A DNA stretch of 64,000 nucleotides, taken from the NCBI GenBank assembly GCA_039583875.1, contig CM077163.1, positions 231,934,646 to 231,998,645 of the forward strand. The letters run 5' to 3'. Within the stretch, counting starts at the first letter, position 1. Every line of letters begins with the position of its first letter. The notes under the pieces are model-generated. The model was given only the letters and a program-made list of their open reading frames with translations, did no database searches and was not told where the DNA came from. Of the stretch, positions 54,901 through 61,300 are shown piece after piece. Origin of the DNA: Platanthera guangdongensis. Its lineage: Eukaryota; Streptophyta; Magnoliopsida; Asparagales; Orchidaceae. A program made the position numbers and the translations under genes.

Positions 54901-57390
54901 AGGAATAAACATTGAAATCGGTGTGGTTGAAGGAAGTCTATCGATTGTGGAATAGGATCTTGCGGGATTTCTGAAATCACGCTGAGAACTGATGGGGACT
55001 CTGCGTGGGAGGTAGATGATGTACCTGCACGAACAGTGAGTAGGGAGTCAAACTTAGCATCCATTCACTGCATTAAGGTTTGGAAAGGAGCGATGGACTC
55101 GTCCTGAGCATCGAGGCATAAGGAGATAGCAAGATACATAAGGGGTTGGGACGCAGCATGTCCGAGTGCACCATAGAATGAAGTTAAGTGTGCATGCATG
55201 CGAGGAAAACTAGCAGGTACTGTAGCAACAGGGGGATTTATCGGCTGGAGGAAATAGCGGAGTGACGTGATTCACTGTTGTAGTGAAACAGGTTCGGCAT
55301 CGTAGTGGCGGAATCTAAGGAGCGCAACGCCGAGCAGAGTCGTTTGGGAGGACGAAATCGAGGGTGCATTAGTGCTCGAGCGCAACCCGTCGAGCGAGAT
55401 ATCGTGACACGTCTAGAAGAAGATGCGCGCAGAAGCGTCAATGTGACAGGACTACTGAAGCGCACGCGTGTCGGGCGGAAGATACGCGGACTCATTGGTT
55501 TGTAATTTGGCGGCAAAAACTGTGGCCGAAAGAGGGTAGGTCGGACCAAATGTTACGTAGTTGGGGGGATTTCGAGAGGGAGGTGGGAGGAAGAGAAAGA
55601 TGAGATGAGAGAAAAATCCATTGAGTTCCAATTTCATTATACTTCCAAGAGGTTTTTTATACAAGGTGAAAAGGGTTTATATAACACCCTCTAGGCCGAA
55701 ACAAACCAACTTTATTAGCACCAATTGGACCAAAATAATATTAGGACAAAAATGTTCACCCCTTGGACCAAGCAAGAGATTTGGGCCTGATATAGTTGCC
55801 AAAAGTTGCCCAGATAGGAATAAGTGAGATATAATTTGAGACCAAATCTTGAAAGCAGAATCCAAGAGAAGATAATTTGGATAAATTATTTTGTTTATTG
55901 CGGTTAGAAACCTCAAACTCCCATTGACTCTTTAACTCCCATTTTCACGAGACTGATATGAACCGAGTGATCTTTATTAGCACAATAAATATGTTCAAGA
56001 GGCCTTTGGCTTTGTAATCCTAGAGATAATAAATGTCTAGGATATGAACATACTCAACTTGTGAGGATTCAACAACAGTAAAAAAATCGTCCAAATTTTT
56101 GGAAATAAGAAAAAAATTTGATATAACAGTGCAAAAAATGTGAAATATCTCAAGAATAACATACAAAGGGTTTTTGACGGGTTGCAAAAGGGGAAAATCT
56201 ACAAGCGGTCTAGTGCACGTATTTATTAATCAAGAAACTGAGGTTCTTATTTTTCAGACCACAAAGTTGCCAAAAATCTTGCCGGGCGTTGGAATATCAT
56301 ATTGGAGGTCGGAGTGAACCATAGCGAAGCTGAAGAAGAGCTCAAGAAGGGTCCGAGTTTGTGCATTGGTGGGGTGGGCTTATACTGCAAGTGAGGGTGC
56401 AGAAGTGGAAAGCATCGTGAAAGGAAAGAGTGAGCATCAAAGCAGTTTTGGAATTCCCTCTTGTGATCTAGCTCCCACCCAAAGGCAACGAAGATGACGA
56501 GCAAAATGATTTGTCCAAGAGGGAAGCATTCCACTCGAAGATAACAGTGGCAGGTACTTGAAATCACACAGATTGCACAAAGGTTCGTCACATAGAGGAG
56601 ACAATAGGTGCTCAATGATGACAGACCACAACTAGGGTACAAAGGTTAGCTACGATAGCACATAGAAAATAAGAGAGATGATTCAAGAAATTTCTAGTTT
56701 TATTGGAAGGGTCAAGTTACATAGAGGAGACTTGAGAGACAATAAGAAAGGAGGATACAAAGCCTGTGGATTGATGACTCATCAATCCAATCCACTAGTA
56801 GAATAAAGCAACTTGCATATTGCATATGTGCCTTTTACACTAATAGTAAATCCTAACACTTAATCTTCAGACTACAAATTTAATGCCTGGGCACCCTTGT
56901 ACTTTCTCAATTGGCTCTACAACAAACAAATATTTCAGTCTCTGTTGTCTGACTGTTCGTCTATTTCAGGGCTAAGATAATTAATTGCAGTGTTACTGCG
57001 AGTAGGAACATCATTTTTTAAATATATCCTGTATGCAGCTATGCATGACCCTTTTAAGCTGTACACACATTCTATGGCTAGAAAGGCGTTCTACTTGAGG
57101 ATTCAGAATGCACTTGCTGTTACATAAACACAACACAAAGGGTTAAAAATGAAATACTAAAGGTAAAAACAAAACCATCACATAATGTTGCAAAAAGAAT
57201 GAATTTAATCAGCTGGAAAAATAAACAATAAATTTCAACAAATGTTTTGGAGGTAGACCTGTACAATTCGAAAAAGTGCTGGCATAGGTTGAAGATCATA
57301 ATAGGGAGGAACACATGTAAGCAATTCAATAACAGTGCAGCCAACACTCCATATATCTGATGCAGCACAGACCCCAGACATTTCAATTAC
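15886..57390 (-). CDS. M3KE1: MAP3K epsilon protein kinase, central part of a giant-intron gene
   Basis: Seven exons on the minus strand at 57259-57390, 40238-40309, 40025-40131, 22131-22239, 16763-17143, 16059-16355 and 15886-15930. Joined, they give 381 codons in one frame without a stop. Every border is GT-AG, and all junctions are phase 0 except 40025/22239, where the codon AAG is split. The product is a STE11/MAPKKK-type Ser/Thr kinase; the Arabidopsis relatives M3KE1/M3KE2 act in pollen and plasma-membrane function. Visible are kinase subdomain IX ([13 protein letters not shown]), X, and XI ([13 protein letters not shown]), then the acidic, serine-rich linker with [20 protein letters not shown] and [18 protein letters not shown], which is diagnostic for this family. 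The N-lobe, catalytic loop and ARM-repeat C-terminus are not in the window. Introns are 16949, 106, 17785, 4987, 407 and 128 bp. The long ones carry the transposons. Intact frame and splice sites argue for a live gene; expression is not shown. Confidence 0.88.
16059..16355 (-). CDS. M3KE1: M3KE exon f (99 codons)
   Basis: Starts [16 protein letters not shown] and ends [11 protein letters not shown]. It contains [28 protein letters not shown] and [14 protein letters not shown], all in the order of plant MAPKKK epsilon proteins. Acceptor TTTCAAG, donor GTAAGC, both canonical. Phase 0 at both ends. Confidence 0.9.
16763..17143 (-). CDS. M3KE1: M3KE exon e (127 codons)
   Basis: Starts [19 protein letters not shown] after acceptor TTGTAG and ends FNPQK before donor GTGGGT. 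Hydrophilic, Ser/Asp-rich linker with [10 protein letters not shown] (compare GPTLSMHDK in Arabidopsis) and [14 protein letters not shown]. The frame continues past the donor for a few codons, so the exon end rests on the donor and on phase with exon f. Confidence 0.85.
17643..18771 (-). repeat. Gypsy-B 3' LTR (about 1.13 kb)
   Basis: Plus-strand start TGCAGCGGTAGGTC and end GCGCGCCATCA. Aligns with 20696-21877 over the whole length, with many substitutions and indels. Contains an 18-base G run at about 18127-18144. A GAGGGGAGT polypurine-like tract lies next to it (about 18772-18780, minus). Confidence 0.82.
18800..20695 (-). pseudogene. Gypsy-B pol fragment (RT end, RNase H, integrase)
   Basis: In element order: [19 protein letters not shown], then [23 protein letters not shown] (connection after reverse transcriptase, 20690-20361), [20 protein letters not shown] (RNase H start) with several stops to 19880, then a 244-codon open integrase (19873-19139). 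The integrase has the zinc-finger end [10 protein letters not shown], the core with [24 protein letters not shown] and [16 protein letters not shown], and near 19118 [12 protein letters not shown] of the C-terminal domain. The integrase is the best preserved part. Wording fits chromovirus-type plant Gypsy elements, but no chromodomain was recognised. Confidence 0.88.
20696..21877 (-). repeat. Gypsy-B 5' LTR (about 1.18 kb)
   Basis: Plus-strand start TGCAGTGGTAGGTC and end GCGCGCTATCA, so it has TG...CA ends in either reading. On the minus strand the LTR end is followed at 20683-20689 by TGGTATC and then coding sequence. Confidence 0.82.
22131..22239 (-). CDS. M3KE1: M3KE exon d (36 codons plus one base)
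   Basis: Acceptor GTTGCAG, donor GTATGC. The first base completes AAG (Lys) begun in exon c, then [17 protein letters not shown] to [13 protein letters not shown] aligns with the N[IM]QED found after SSLR.[SPT]G in other plant members. It lies about 18 kb downstream of exon c. Confidence 0.78.
22240..25190. other. Intronic sequence without a recognised gene
   Basis: First part of the 17.8-kb intron. AT-rich. A plus-strand open frame at 22727-23068 (113 codons) shows no known domain. A tandem duplication is at 23728-23930. 24990-25190 is C-rich and probably belongs to the start of Gypsy-C. Confidence 0.55.
23728..23930. repeat. Tandem duplication, two copies of about 102 bp
   Basis: Each copy starts TCATACATCTGCCAACATAA and ends CTTGAAACAAACTAG. 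Copies differ by a few substitutions and small indels. Confidence 0.85.
25327..25511 (+). repeat. Copia-3 5' LTR (185 bp)
   Basis: TG...CA ends, preceded by AATGG and followed directly by the primer site. Confidence 0.96.
25426..25434 (+). promoter_or_regulatory. TATA box in Copia-3 5' LTR
   Basis: TATATAAAT about 85 bases before the LTR end, conserved in position with Copia-2. Confidence 0.55.
25512..25523 (+). other. Copia-3 primer-binding site
   Basis: TGGTATCAGAGC, exact tRNA-Met site, directly after the LTR. Confidence 0.95.
25524..26509 (+). other. Copia-3 leader
   Basis: About 1 kb, rich in C and T on the transcript strand, with recurring GCGG and CCGC words (GCTGCGACCTG, TAGCCGCA). 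It ends at the gag ATG. A direct repeat of about 60 bases (CTACTCGCCAA.TGCTACTCG) is present near 26211-26275 and 26318-26368. Confidence 0.75.
26510..30653 (+). pseudogene. Copia-3 gag-pol, multiply broken
   Basis: Starts [13 protein letters not shown]. Domains in order: gag ([21 protein letters not shown]), zinc knuckle [14 protein letters not shown], protease [13 protein letters not shown], pre-integrase ESCIYGKH, integrase with TDNAREY, reverse transcriptase KNAFLNGDL and [11 protein letters not shown], and RNase H with SSAEAEYR and LFCDSQAA. Breaks: TAG at 26663-26665 in place of a Gln, a frameshift at the 12-G run 27239-27250, TGA at 28104, 28182, 29214, 29220, 29997 and 30243. In the integrase catalytic region NGVAERK has become NRVDERK; the Glu is still present. 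Four of the TGA codons replace TGG (Trp) and one replaces CGA, as expected of cytosine deamination. After the G run all segments are in one frame. Confidence 0.95.
30634..30818 (+). repeat. Copia-3 3' LTR (185 bp)
   Basis: TG...CA ends, followed by AATGG. It is preceded by the polypurine tract GCGGTGGAG at about 30625-30633. Confidence 0.96.
31681..32810. other. No recognised gene; probable decayed Gypsy-C interior
   Basis: Short open frames only (for example 32384-32728, [13 protein letters not shown]). No motif was convincing. An AATTAATTGATT palindrome-like stretch lies at about 32282-32340. Confidence 0.45.
32811..35883. repeat. LTR-like block of about 3.07 kb
   Basis: It begins TGTAAGACCCC and ends GGGGTGTTACA, inverted edge words typical of large plant Gypsy LTRs. 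There is no primer site and no coding sequence. The flanking five-mers (CATTC and GCTCA) do not match, so it is either a boundary-less solo LTR or a rearranged piece. Its last 1.1 kb holds repeated CCGCGCGG palindromes. Confidence 0.45.
34745..35850. repeat. Dispersed palindrome cluster (TACCGCCGCGCGGTA type)
   Basis: At least eight imperfect copies of a 14-18 bp dyad, e.g. near 34753, 35346, 35540, 35593, 35681, 35743, 35808 and 35833. They are separated by ordinary sequence, so this is not a tandem array. Confidence 0.75.
35884..36158 (+). repeat. 5S-rRNA-derived mobile repeat (Cassandra LTR-like or 5S SINE)
   Basis: 35910-35982 matches the 3' two-thirds of plant 5S rRNA: AACTCCATAGTTAAGCGTGC (A box), GAGTAGTACT (intermediate element), and ATGGGTGACCTCCTGCGAAG (C box), with a few changes. 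The first ~45 bases of 5S are replaced by unrelated sequence. A GC-rich body and the end GGGTCGTCACA follow, then a short A run. Cassandra retrotransposons are known to carry 5S sequence in their LTRs; no primer site or partner LTR was found here, so a SINE is the alternative. It is not a functional 5S gene. Confidence 0.75.
36190..36385 (-). repeat. tRNA-derived SINE-like repeat
   Basis: The minus strand shows an A-box-like CAGCTTAACTGGTAATGAG, an anticodon-like stem-loop with loop TTATCAA, and at 36318-36328 an exact B box GGTTCGAGACC (consensus GGTTCGANNCC). A GC-rich body and the end GGGTCGTTACAAAAAA follow. The body shares a CTTGGG.TGCAGCCCGG block and the end GGGTCGT.ACA with the 5S-derived unit on the other strand. 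Confidence 0.65.
37788..38070. repeat. Tandem array, 39-bp unit with TCGA dyads
   Basis: About six degenerate units of the form ACATG.GTCGAGT..CACTCGACGC.CGTCGACTTCTAG. Each unit contains its own inverted GTCGA words, so units can form hairpins. Confidence 0.85.
38724..38970. repeat. Tandem array, 47-bp unit with TCGACGCA dyads
   Basis: About five units of the form GTTGCGTCGAGTACTTATCG then ACGCAACGTCGAGTTCCATT, each with inverted TGCGTCGA and TCGACGCA words. The motif is related to the 37788 array but the unit differs. Confidence 0.85.
40025..40131 (-). CDS. M3KE1: M3KE exon c (kinase subdomain XI)
   Basis: [17 protein letters not shown] then [18 protein letters not shown] plus two bases. 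Acceptor TTTTAG; donor GTAAGT, the strong consensus. RPDA..LL.HPWI is the invariant Arg region ending the kinase fold. An earlier GT (CAG/GTGGTT) would create a stop with exon d, so the later donor is chosen. Confidence 0.9.
40238..40309 (-). CDS. M3KE1: M3KE exon b (24 codons)
   Basis: [20 protein letters not shown] then CFKK, kinase subdomain X. Acceptor TTCAG, donor GTAAGG, phase 0, separated from exon c by a normal 106-bp intron. Confidence 0.92.
40660..41066 (+). repeat. Left LTR of the small LTR element
   Basis: TGTTACAGGTCC start, GTATCA end. Contains several short AGTATTTCCTAATTTC repeats (about 40809-40880), absent in part from the right LTR. Confidence 0.9.
41067..42565 (+). other. 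Interior of the small LTR element, coding status unclear
   Basis: C-rich, Pro/Ser-rich open frames on both strands. The most gag-like is at 41795-42058 on the plus strand ([13 protein letters not shown], then [20 protein letters not shown]). Just before the right LTR an open piece reads [20 protein letters not shown]; a relative of it occurs near 39295. I do not recognise either family. Confidence 0.5.
42566..42932 (+). repeat. Right LTR of the small LTR element
   Basis: TGTTACGGGTCC start, ATATCA end, followed by TAGTC. Confidence 0.9.
42938..44098. other. No gene; AT-rich with a 48-bp tandem array
   Basis: Ordinary AT-rich sequence until the array at about 43630-43915. Nothing else recognised. 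Confidence 0.6.
43630..43915. repeat. Tandem array, 48-bp unit
   Basis: CGTCG/CATCG landmarks at 43683, 43731, 43779 and 43827 are exactly 48 bases apart; about six units in all, the two central ones nearly identical. Typical unit words are GCGCAATCGTCGTTATTTTG and ACGATTCAATATTATTTCCC. 48 is a multiple of 3, so an open frame (16-residue repeat [16 protein letters not shown]) crosses it on the plus strand. Confidence 0.88.
44099..44400 (-). pseudogene. Unrecognised coding-like fragment
   Basis: A minus-strand open frame reads [40 protein letters not shown] and [14 protein letters not shown] before a stop near 44100. Composition (charged, coiled-coil-like) looks like a host protein rather than a transposon, and the surrounding sequence (44400-44770) has further open pieces. 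I cannot name a family; it could be a captured or retroposed gene piece. Confidence 0.3.
45142..45205. repeat. 16-bp tandem repeat, four copies
   Basis: Unit GTCGGCCGGAGGAGTC, four contiguous copies with two changes. Confidence 0.92.
45290..45341. repeat. 52-bp hairpin (AT-rich inverted repeat)
   Basis: Left arm TTCTAACCTAAATTATAA and right arm ending TTTTAGGTTAGAA pair with an AT-rich centre. It could be a tiny MITE relic or a local palindrome; no target duplication seen. Confidence 0.7.
46140..47130 (-). pseudogene. Decayed Copia reverse transcriptase to RNase H
   Basis: Minus-strand words in order: [12 protein letters not shown] near 46770 (YVDD box with D to Y), [15 protein letters not shown] / SQRKYCM near 46620, [20 protein letters not shown] near 46500. 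These match Copia [21 protein letters not shown] and [19 protein letters not shown]. Many frameshifts. Not part of any bounded element that I can see. Confidence 0.78.
47781..47999. repeat. Minisatellite, 20-bp unit, about 11 copies
   Basis: Unit AGAGGCGGGCTTGGGCGAGC, in register from 47781 to about 47980, then degenerate. Stop-free on both strands, which explains the open frames around it. Confidence 0.93.
48000..49440. repeat. GCGAG-rich repeat region with an 84-bp and a ~58-bp tandem repeat
   Basis: GCGAG/CTCGC words recur throughout. Between 49051 and 49260 an 84-bp unit (GCGAGCTCC landmarks at 49051, 49135 and 49219) is repeated about 2.4 times in frame. From about 49252 to 49440 a different unit of about 58 bp repeats three times. 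No host gene was recognised. Confidence 0.75.
49441..51080. other. No recognised gene
   Basis: Short open frames without known motifs. Probably decayed Gypsy-D interior or older insertions. Confidence 0.45.
51081..52488 (-). pseudogene. Gypsy-D gag-like pseudogene
   Basis: Downstream of a perfect primer site on the minus strand. Conceptual words include the [14 protein letters not shown] start (compare DNHRYPSPLFEE in Gypsy-A), [14 protein letters not shown], and [19 protein letters not shown], which is the gag capsid start. A 143-codon open frame at 51514-51083 has no recognised domain. Stops are frequent. The parallel with Gypsy-A at 4368-5750 shows the two belong to one family on opposite strands. 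Confidence 0.6.
52490..52501 (-). other. Gypsy-D primer-binding site
   Basis: Minus strand TGGTATCAGAGC, exact, five bases (TTAGT) after the LTR end. Confidence 0.88.
52507..53369 (-). repeat. Gypsy-D 5' LTR (about 863 bp)
   Basis: Plus-strand TGGAGGACG start and GATTGGTCA end give TG...CA. The G-rich half (52970-53340) resembles the equivalent part of the Gypsy-B LTRs. It abuts the broken RNase H of Gypsy-E, so Gypsy-D probably inserted there. The partner LTR was not found. Confidence 0.6.
53370..54270 (-). pseudogene. Gypsy-E RT end and RNase H fragment
   Basis: [20 protein letters not shown] then [17 protein letters not shown] (54013-53801) is the connection after reverse transcriptase. 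[19 protein letters not shown] starts RNase [19 protein letters not shown] and [13 protein letters not shown] (53567-53367) are the RNase H end and spacer. The YVDD core of reverse transcriptase is absent, so an internal deletion joins gag-like sequence near 54200 to this piece. Stops are present. Confidence 0.85.
54400..55240 (-). pseudogene. Gypsy-E gag fragment
   Basis: [20 protein letters not shown] near 54870 and [19 protein letters not shown] then [14 protein letters not shown] (54690-54600) follow plant Gypsy gag (VEQFF....PE..KV, Y...F..L...V.GL, FL.GL...I). Upstream are degenerate coiled-coil-like pieces. A frameshift separates the segments. Confidence 0.82.
55551..56072 (-). repeat. 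Gypsy-E 5' LTR (right border approximate)
   Basis: Plus-strand start TGTTACGTAGTTGG directly after the primer-like sequence. The plus-strand end is near GGATTCAACA. The TGTTACG and CCAAATGTTAC words recall the LTR edges of the small element at 40660. Confidence 0.5.
56073..57258. other. Intronic sequence, no gene
   Basis: Contains scattered AT-rich sequence; the part nearest the exon (56650-57258) looks like original intron. Confidence 0.6.
57259..57390 (-). CDS. M3KE1: M3KE exon a (kinase subdomain IX, 44 codons)
   Basis: Starts [17 protein letters not shown] and ends [17 protein letters not shown]. This stretch is nearly invariant in plant MAPKKK epsilon kinases and follows the APE motif, which must be in the preceding exon. 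Acceptor CATCCAG, donor GTCTAC. The frame is intact. Confidence 0.95.
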
Positions 57391-58168
57391 CTGGATGATA
57401 ACAATTTAGTTCAAAAGTAGGCAAAACATGATACAGCGAGAACAATCAACAAAATAAATTGAATACAAAGTTAATCAAAACAAAGTAAAAATAATGACAG
57501 CACAATATGCTGTACTTCCAAAAAACCCAGAAGCCCAAATAACATCACTGTAAAAATTCTCACACAAGGCATGTAGGAACAGAGCACAACACATGTTTAC
57601 AGTTCTAATAGAGATGTACAAAATACAAAAGCTTATAAAATAACTCAATGAATTTACACTGTGATGTAGGGTACGGTGTGAGATGTGCGACAATGGTGCA
57701 ACAATAGTGAATGGTGGGGTTTGAACCTTCTATCCTTGTGCTAAATGAAATGCAACCATGCAAGGAACGACGACAACGATCAGAATTGAGCACTAAACAT
57801 TAACCCACACAAATGCAAATAAACAAGCAAAAAAGAACATAATTCTTTAGGCAAGCAAGCAAAAGATTTCCTATGCAAGGAAGGCCAAAGCAAAGCGTGC
57901 AGCGAATAGTTCCTTCCTGCAAATCACAAGTACATCTCAGGAAAATTTCCACAATACTAAATATCCAAACACATGAGTCCACAATACTATATTTAATTTA
58001 GAAAAACAAAATCTACAAGTAACAACTCACAAAGCATGGGGGTTTGCCGTGGGAGGGTAGATCCGGCAAGGTTTGACGATGCGGCGGCTGAAATCTAGAG
58101 ATGTGGTTGGATCTAGAAGCAGGGGGTTGGATCTGAGTGGAGGTGGCTGGAATCTGTAGAATGGTATT
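57391..58168. other. Upstream M3KE intron, left of Copia-4
   Basis: No exon for the catalytic loop or the APE motif was found here or at 63464-64000, so this intron exceeds 6.6 kb. From about 58030 the sequence is G-rich (GGATCTGAG words) and resembles the G-rich part of the Gypsy-B and Gypsy-D LTRs. Confidence 0.6.
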
Positions 58169-58354
58169 TGTAGAAATGGAGAAAGCCAACCTTGTATATA
58201 TGTCCACTTGATACAAATACAAAGAATGAGTACATATATATAGATGAGAGAAAGAGAGAGAAAAGTCCTATACACAATGTGGGACTAAAGAGAGGAGAGA
58301 AAAAACAATAAATGCTATACAAATGGGCCTAATGTTAAGTGGGCTTTTCCAACA
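58169..58354 (-). repeat. Copia-4 3' LTR (186 bp)
   Basis: TG...CA ends, left flank GTATT. Confidence 0.97.
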
Positions 58355-61300
58355 CTCCCCCGCAAGCTGGAGCGTATAGGTCATATGCACCCAGCTTGGA
58401 CAAACATTGGTAGAACAGAGTGCTTGATAAGGCCTTTGTGAGGATGTCGGCAACTTGATCAGTTCCTGGAACATGCTTTAATTCAAGTTTCTTCAGTTGA
58501 ACCTTTTCACGAACAAAGTGACAGTCAACCTCGATATGTTTTGTGCGCTCATGAAAGACCGGATTCTTTGCGATGTGTATGGCGGCTTGACTATCACAAA
58601 ATAGAACAGCAGAGGAGGGGAGTTTTACTCCCAGGTCAGTGAGGAGACTTTCAAGCCATGTGAGTTCTGAAACAACTGAGGCCATCGATCTGTATTCAGC
58701 CTCTGCAGAGGAACGAGCCACCACAGCTTGTTTCTTACTCTTCCAAGTAATAAGATGCCCACCAAAATACGTACAGAACCCACTAGTTGACCTTCGATCG
58801 TCCAGGGAACCCGCATAGTCGGCATCAGAATAGGCAACCAATGCGGGAGCAGAGTCGGAGGTTTTGTAAACCAGCCCTTGGCCTGGAGCTCCCTTAATGT
58901 ATCGGAGAATCCGTTCAACCGCTTGGAGATGAGAAGCCCGGGGGGCATGCATGAACCTACTGACAACCCCAACTGCAAATGATATATCTGGCCTTGTGAC
59001 TGTTAGATAGATCAACTTGCCCACAAGGCGTCGATAGTATTCCGGGTTCGGAAGTAGCAAATCGTCATCCGAAGCATGAGCGCATAATTTGTGATTTGCC
59101 TCCATCGGGGTACATGCTGGCTTGCAACCAGACTGACCAGCATCTTTGAGAAGATCGAGACAGTACTTTCGTTGGGAGAGTACCAACCCGTCCGGCCGCC
59201 GGGCGATCTCGAGACCAAGGAAGTAGCGAAGTTTCCCCAGATCTTTAGTCTGAAAAGCAGTGCTCAGGTGTTGTTTGACGTCTTGAATCCCCTTTGAGTC
59301 ATCCCCAGTGAGAAGGATGTCGTCAACATAAACCAACAGAAGAACGGTGCCAGTGGCCCGGTGTCGGGTAAAGAGGGAGAAATCTGCAGAGCTCCGAGTG
59401 AACCCCATGTCCCGAACCACCTTGCTAAACTTGTCAAACCACGCCCGTGGGGACTGTTTGAGACCATAAATTGACTTTTTGAGAAGACAGACCCGAGACT
59501 CCCCCGTGGTCTCAAACCCGGGCGGTTGGCGCATGTAGACAGTTTCCTGAAGGTCGCCATTCAAAAAGGCGTTCTTGATATCAAGTTGATGAAGAGGCCA
59601 GCGGCGGTGTACCGCGACAGAGAGAAGAACGCGGACAGTGTTAAGCTTGGCCACCGGAGAGAATGTTTCCTCATAGTCGAGGCCCTCCTGTTGTGTGAAG
59701 CCCCGGGCCACAAGACGGGCCTTCAGACGGGCAATAGTGCCATCCGGAGCATGCTTGATAACGAAGACTCATTTGCATCCAACCGGGTGCTGACCGGGAG
59801 GTAAGGGAACCAAGACTCAGGTCTGGTTGGCCCAAAGGGCCGTCATTTCTTCGTCCATGGCAGCCCGCCAGCCAGGATGGTGAAGCGCCTCCTGCAAAGA
59901 GTTAGGGACTGAAACAGTAGATAAGGAGGTGGCAAGGTGAAGAAGAGAGGGGGAGAGGCGATGGAGCGAGACGTAGTTCGCCATCGGATGAGCGGTGGAG
60001 ACGGGAGCCGGAGCAGCAGGGAGCAGAGCACCAGAGGGCGAAGCCGACTGCAGAGGAGCCACAGAATGAGGAGAGCGACGAGAATAGACCCGGATAACCG
60101 GGGGTGGTGGACGGACCGGAGGTGGTGAAGGGAGAGAGGCTGAGGAGTGAGGAGCAGGAATGATAGGACGAACGACGGGAGCGGGAGGCAGAGCGATATC
60201 CGGAGCAGGGAAGAAAGGAAGATCTTCACGGAAAGTTACGTCAGGCGAGACAGTAACCTTGCGGGTAGTAGGCGAATAACATACATAACCCTTCTGAGTG
60301 CGCGAGTACCCGACAAAGATCTGCTTGGTGGCACGAGGGTCCAACTTGTCCGTGGAGGGACCGAGGTGGTGAACGTAGCAGGTACACCCAAACACCCGTG
60401 GTGGAAGAGGAAAAGGCGAAGTTGTGGGAAAGAGGAGGCTGAAGGGAGTAGCATACTGGAGGACGGAAGACGGGAGGCGGTTGATGAGGAAGCAAGCCGT
60501 GGAGAGAGCGTAGTTCCAGTACGGTTTGGGGACCTGCATTTGAAGCATAAGCGAGCGAGCGACATCAAGAAGGTGACGATTCTTGCGCTCGGCGACACCA
60601 TTCTGTTGTGGAGTGTACGGACAGGAGGTTTGGTGAAGAATGCCGAATTCAGAGCAGAGAGTGGCAAACGTATGGCTGGTGTACTCCCGCGCATTGTCTG
60701 TACGAATAGTGCGAATAGGCGCAGAGAACTGAGTGCGGGTCTCGAGGATGAAAGCCCGGAATACGCGGGGAAGTTCAGAGCGATCCCGAAGGAGATATAA
60801 CCATGTCATGCGAGAGTAATCATCAATAAAAGTAAGAAAATAGCGATAGCCAGAAATACTAGTAACTTTGTACGGACCCCATATATCGGAGTGTACTAAA
60901 ATAAAAGGAGCGGAGCTCCGAGTACAATGAGGGGGAAAAGAAGAACGGGGCTGTTTGCCCAAAATACATGTGTCGCAACGAAAAGCAGGGAGAGTGACAT
61001 CAGGAAGGGCCTTCCGGAGGACTGGAAGAGGAGCATGTCCCAGACGGCGATGCCAATCCGAAGAGGAGGTAGATGCGAGGACAGTAGGAGAGTCGTCAAG
61101 GAGATAGAGCCCATTCTGCAGTCGTCCTCTACCAATGATAGTCTGCGTCTGCTGATCCTGTATGAGAAAAGAAGAAGAAGTAAATGTCACTGAGTAATTA
61201 GAATCAGTAGTAAGGCGACCGACAGAGAGTAAATTGAAAGGAGAGCCCGGAACATGTAGAGCCGAGCGTAGGAGGAGAGAAGAGGTGAGAGAAATATCAG

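Larger units (their letters stand above)
53370..56072 (-). mobile_element. Gypsy-E: truncated Ty3/gypsy element
   Basis: In element order: LTR (about 55551-56072), primer-like TTTGGTCCGACC (55539-55550), gag, RT-RNase H connection, RNase H. Integrase and 3' LTR are missing; the element stops at the Gypsy-D LTR. The left LTR border is clear, the right one approximate. Confidence 0.7.
40310..57258. other. M3KE intron, 16949 bp
   Basis: Runs from donor GTCTAC at 57258 to acceptor TTCAG at 40310 on the minus strand. Contents are the small LTR element, tandem repeats, Copia debris, Gypsy-D and Gypsy-E. No independent host gene was recognised in it. Confidence 0.8.
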
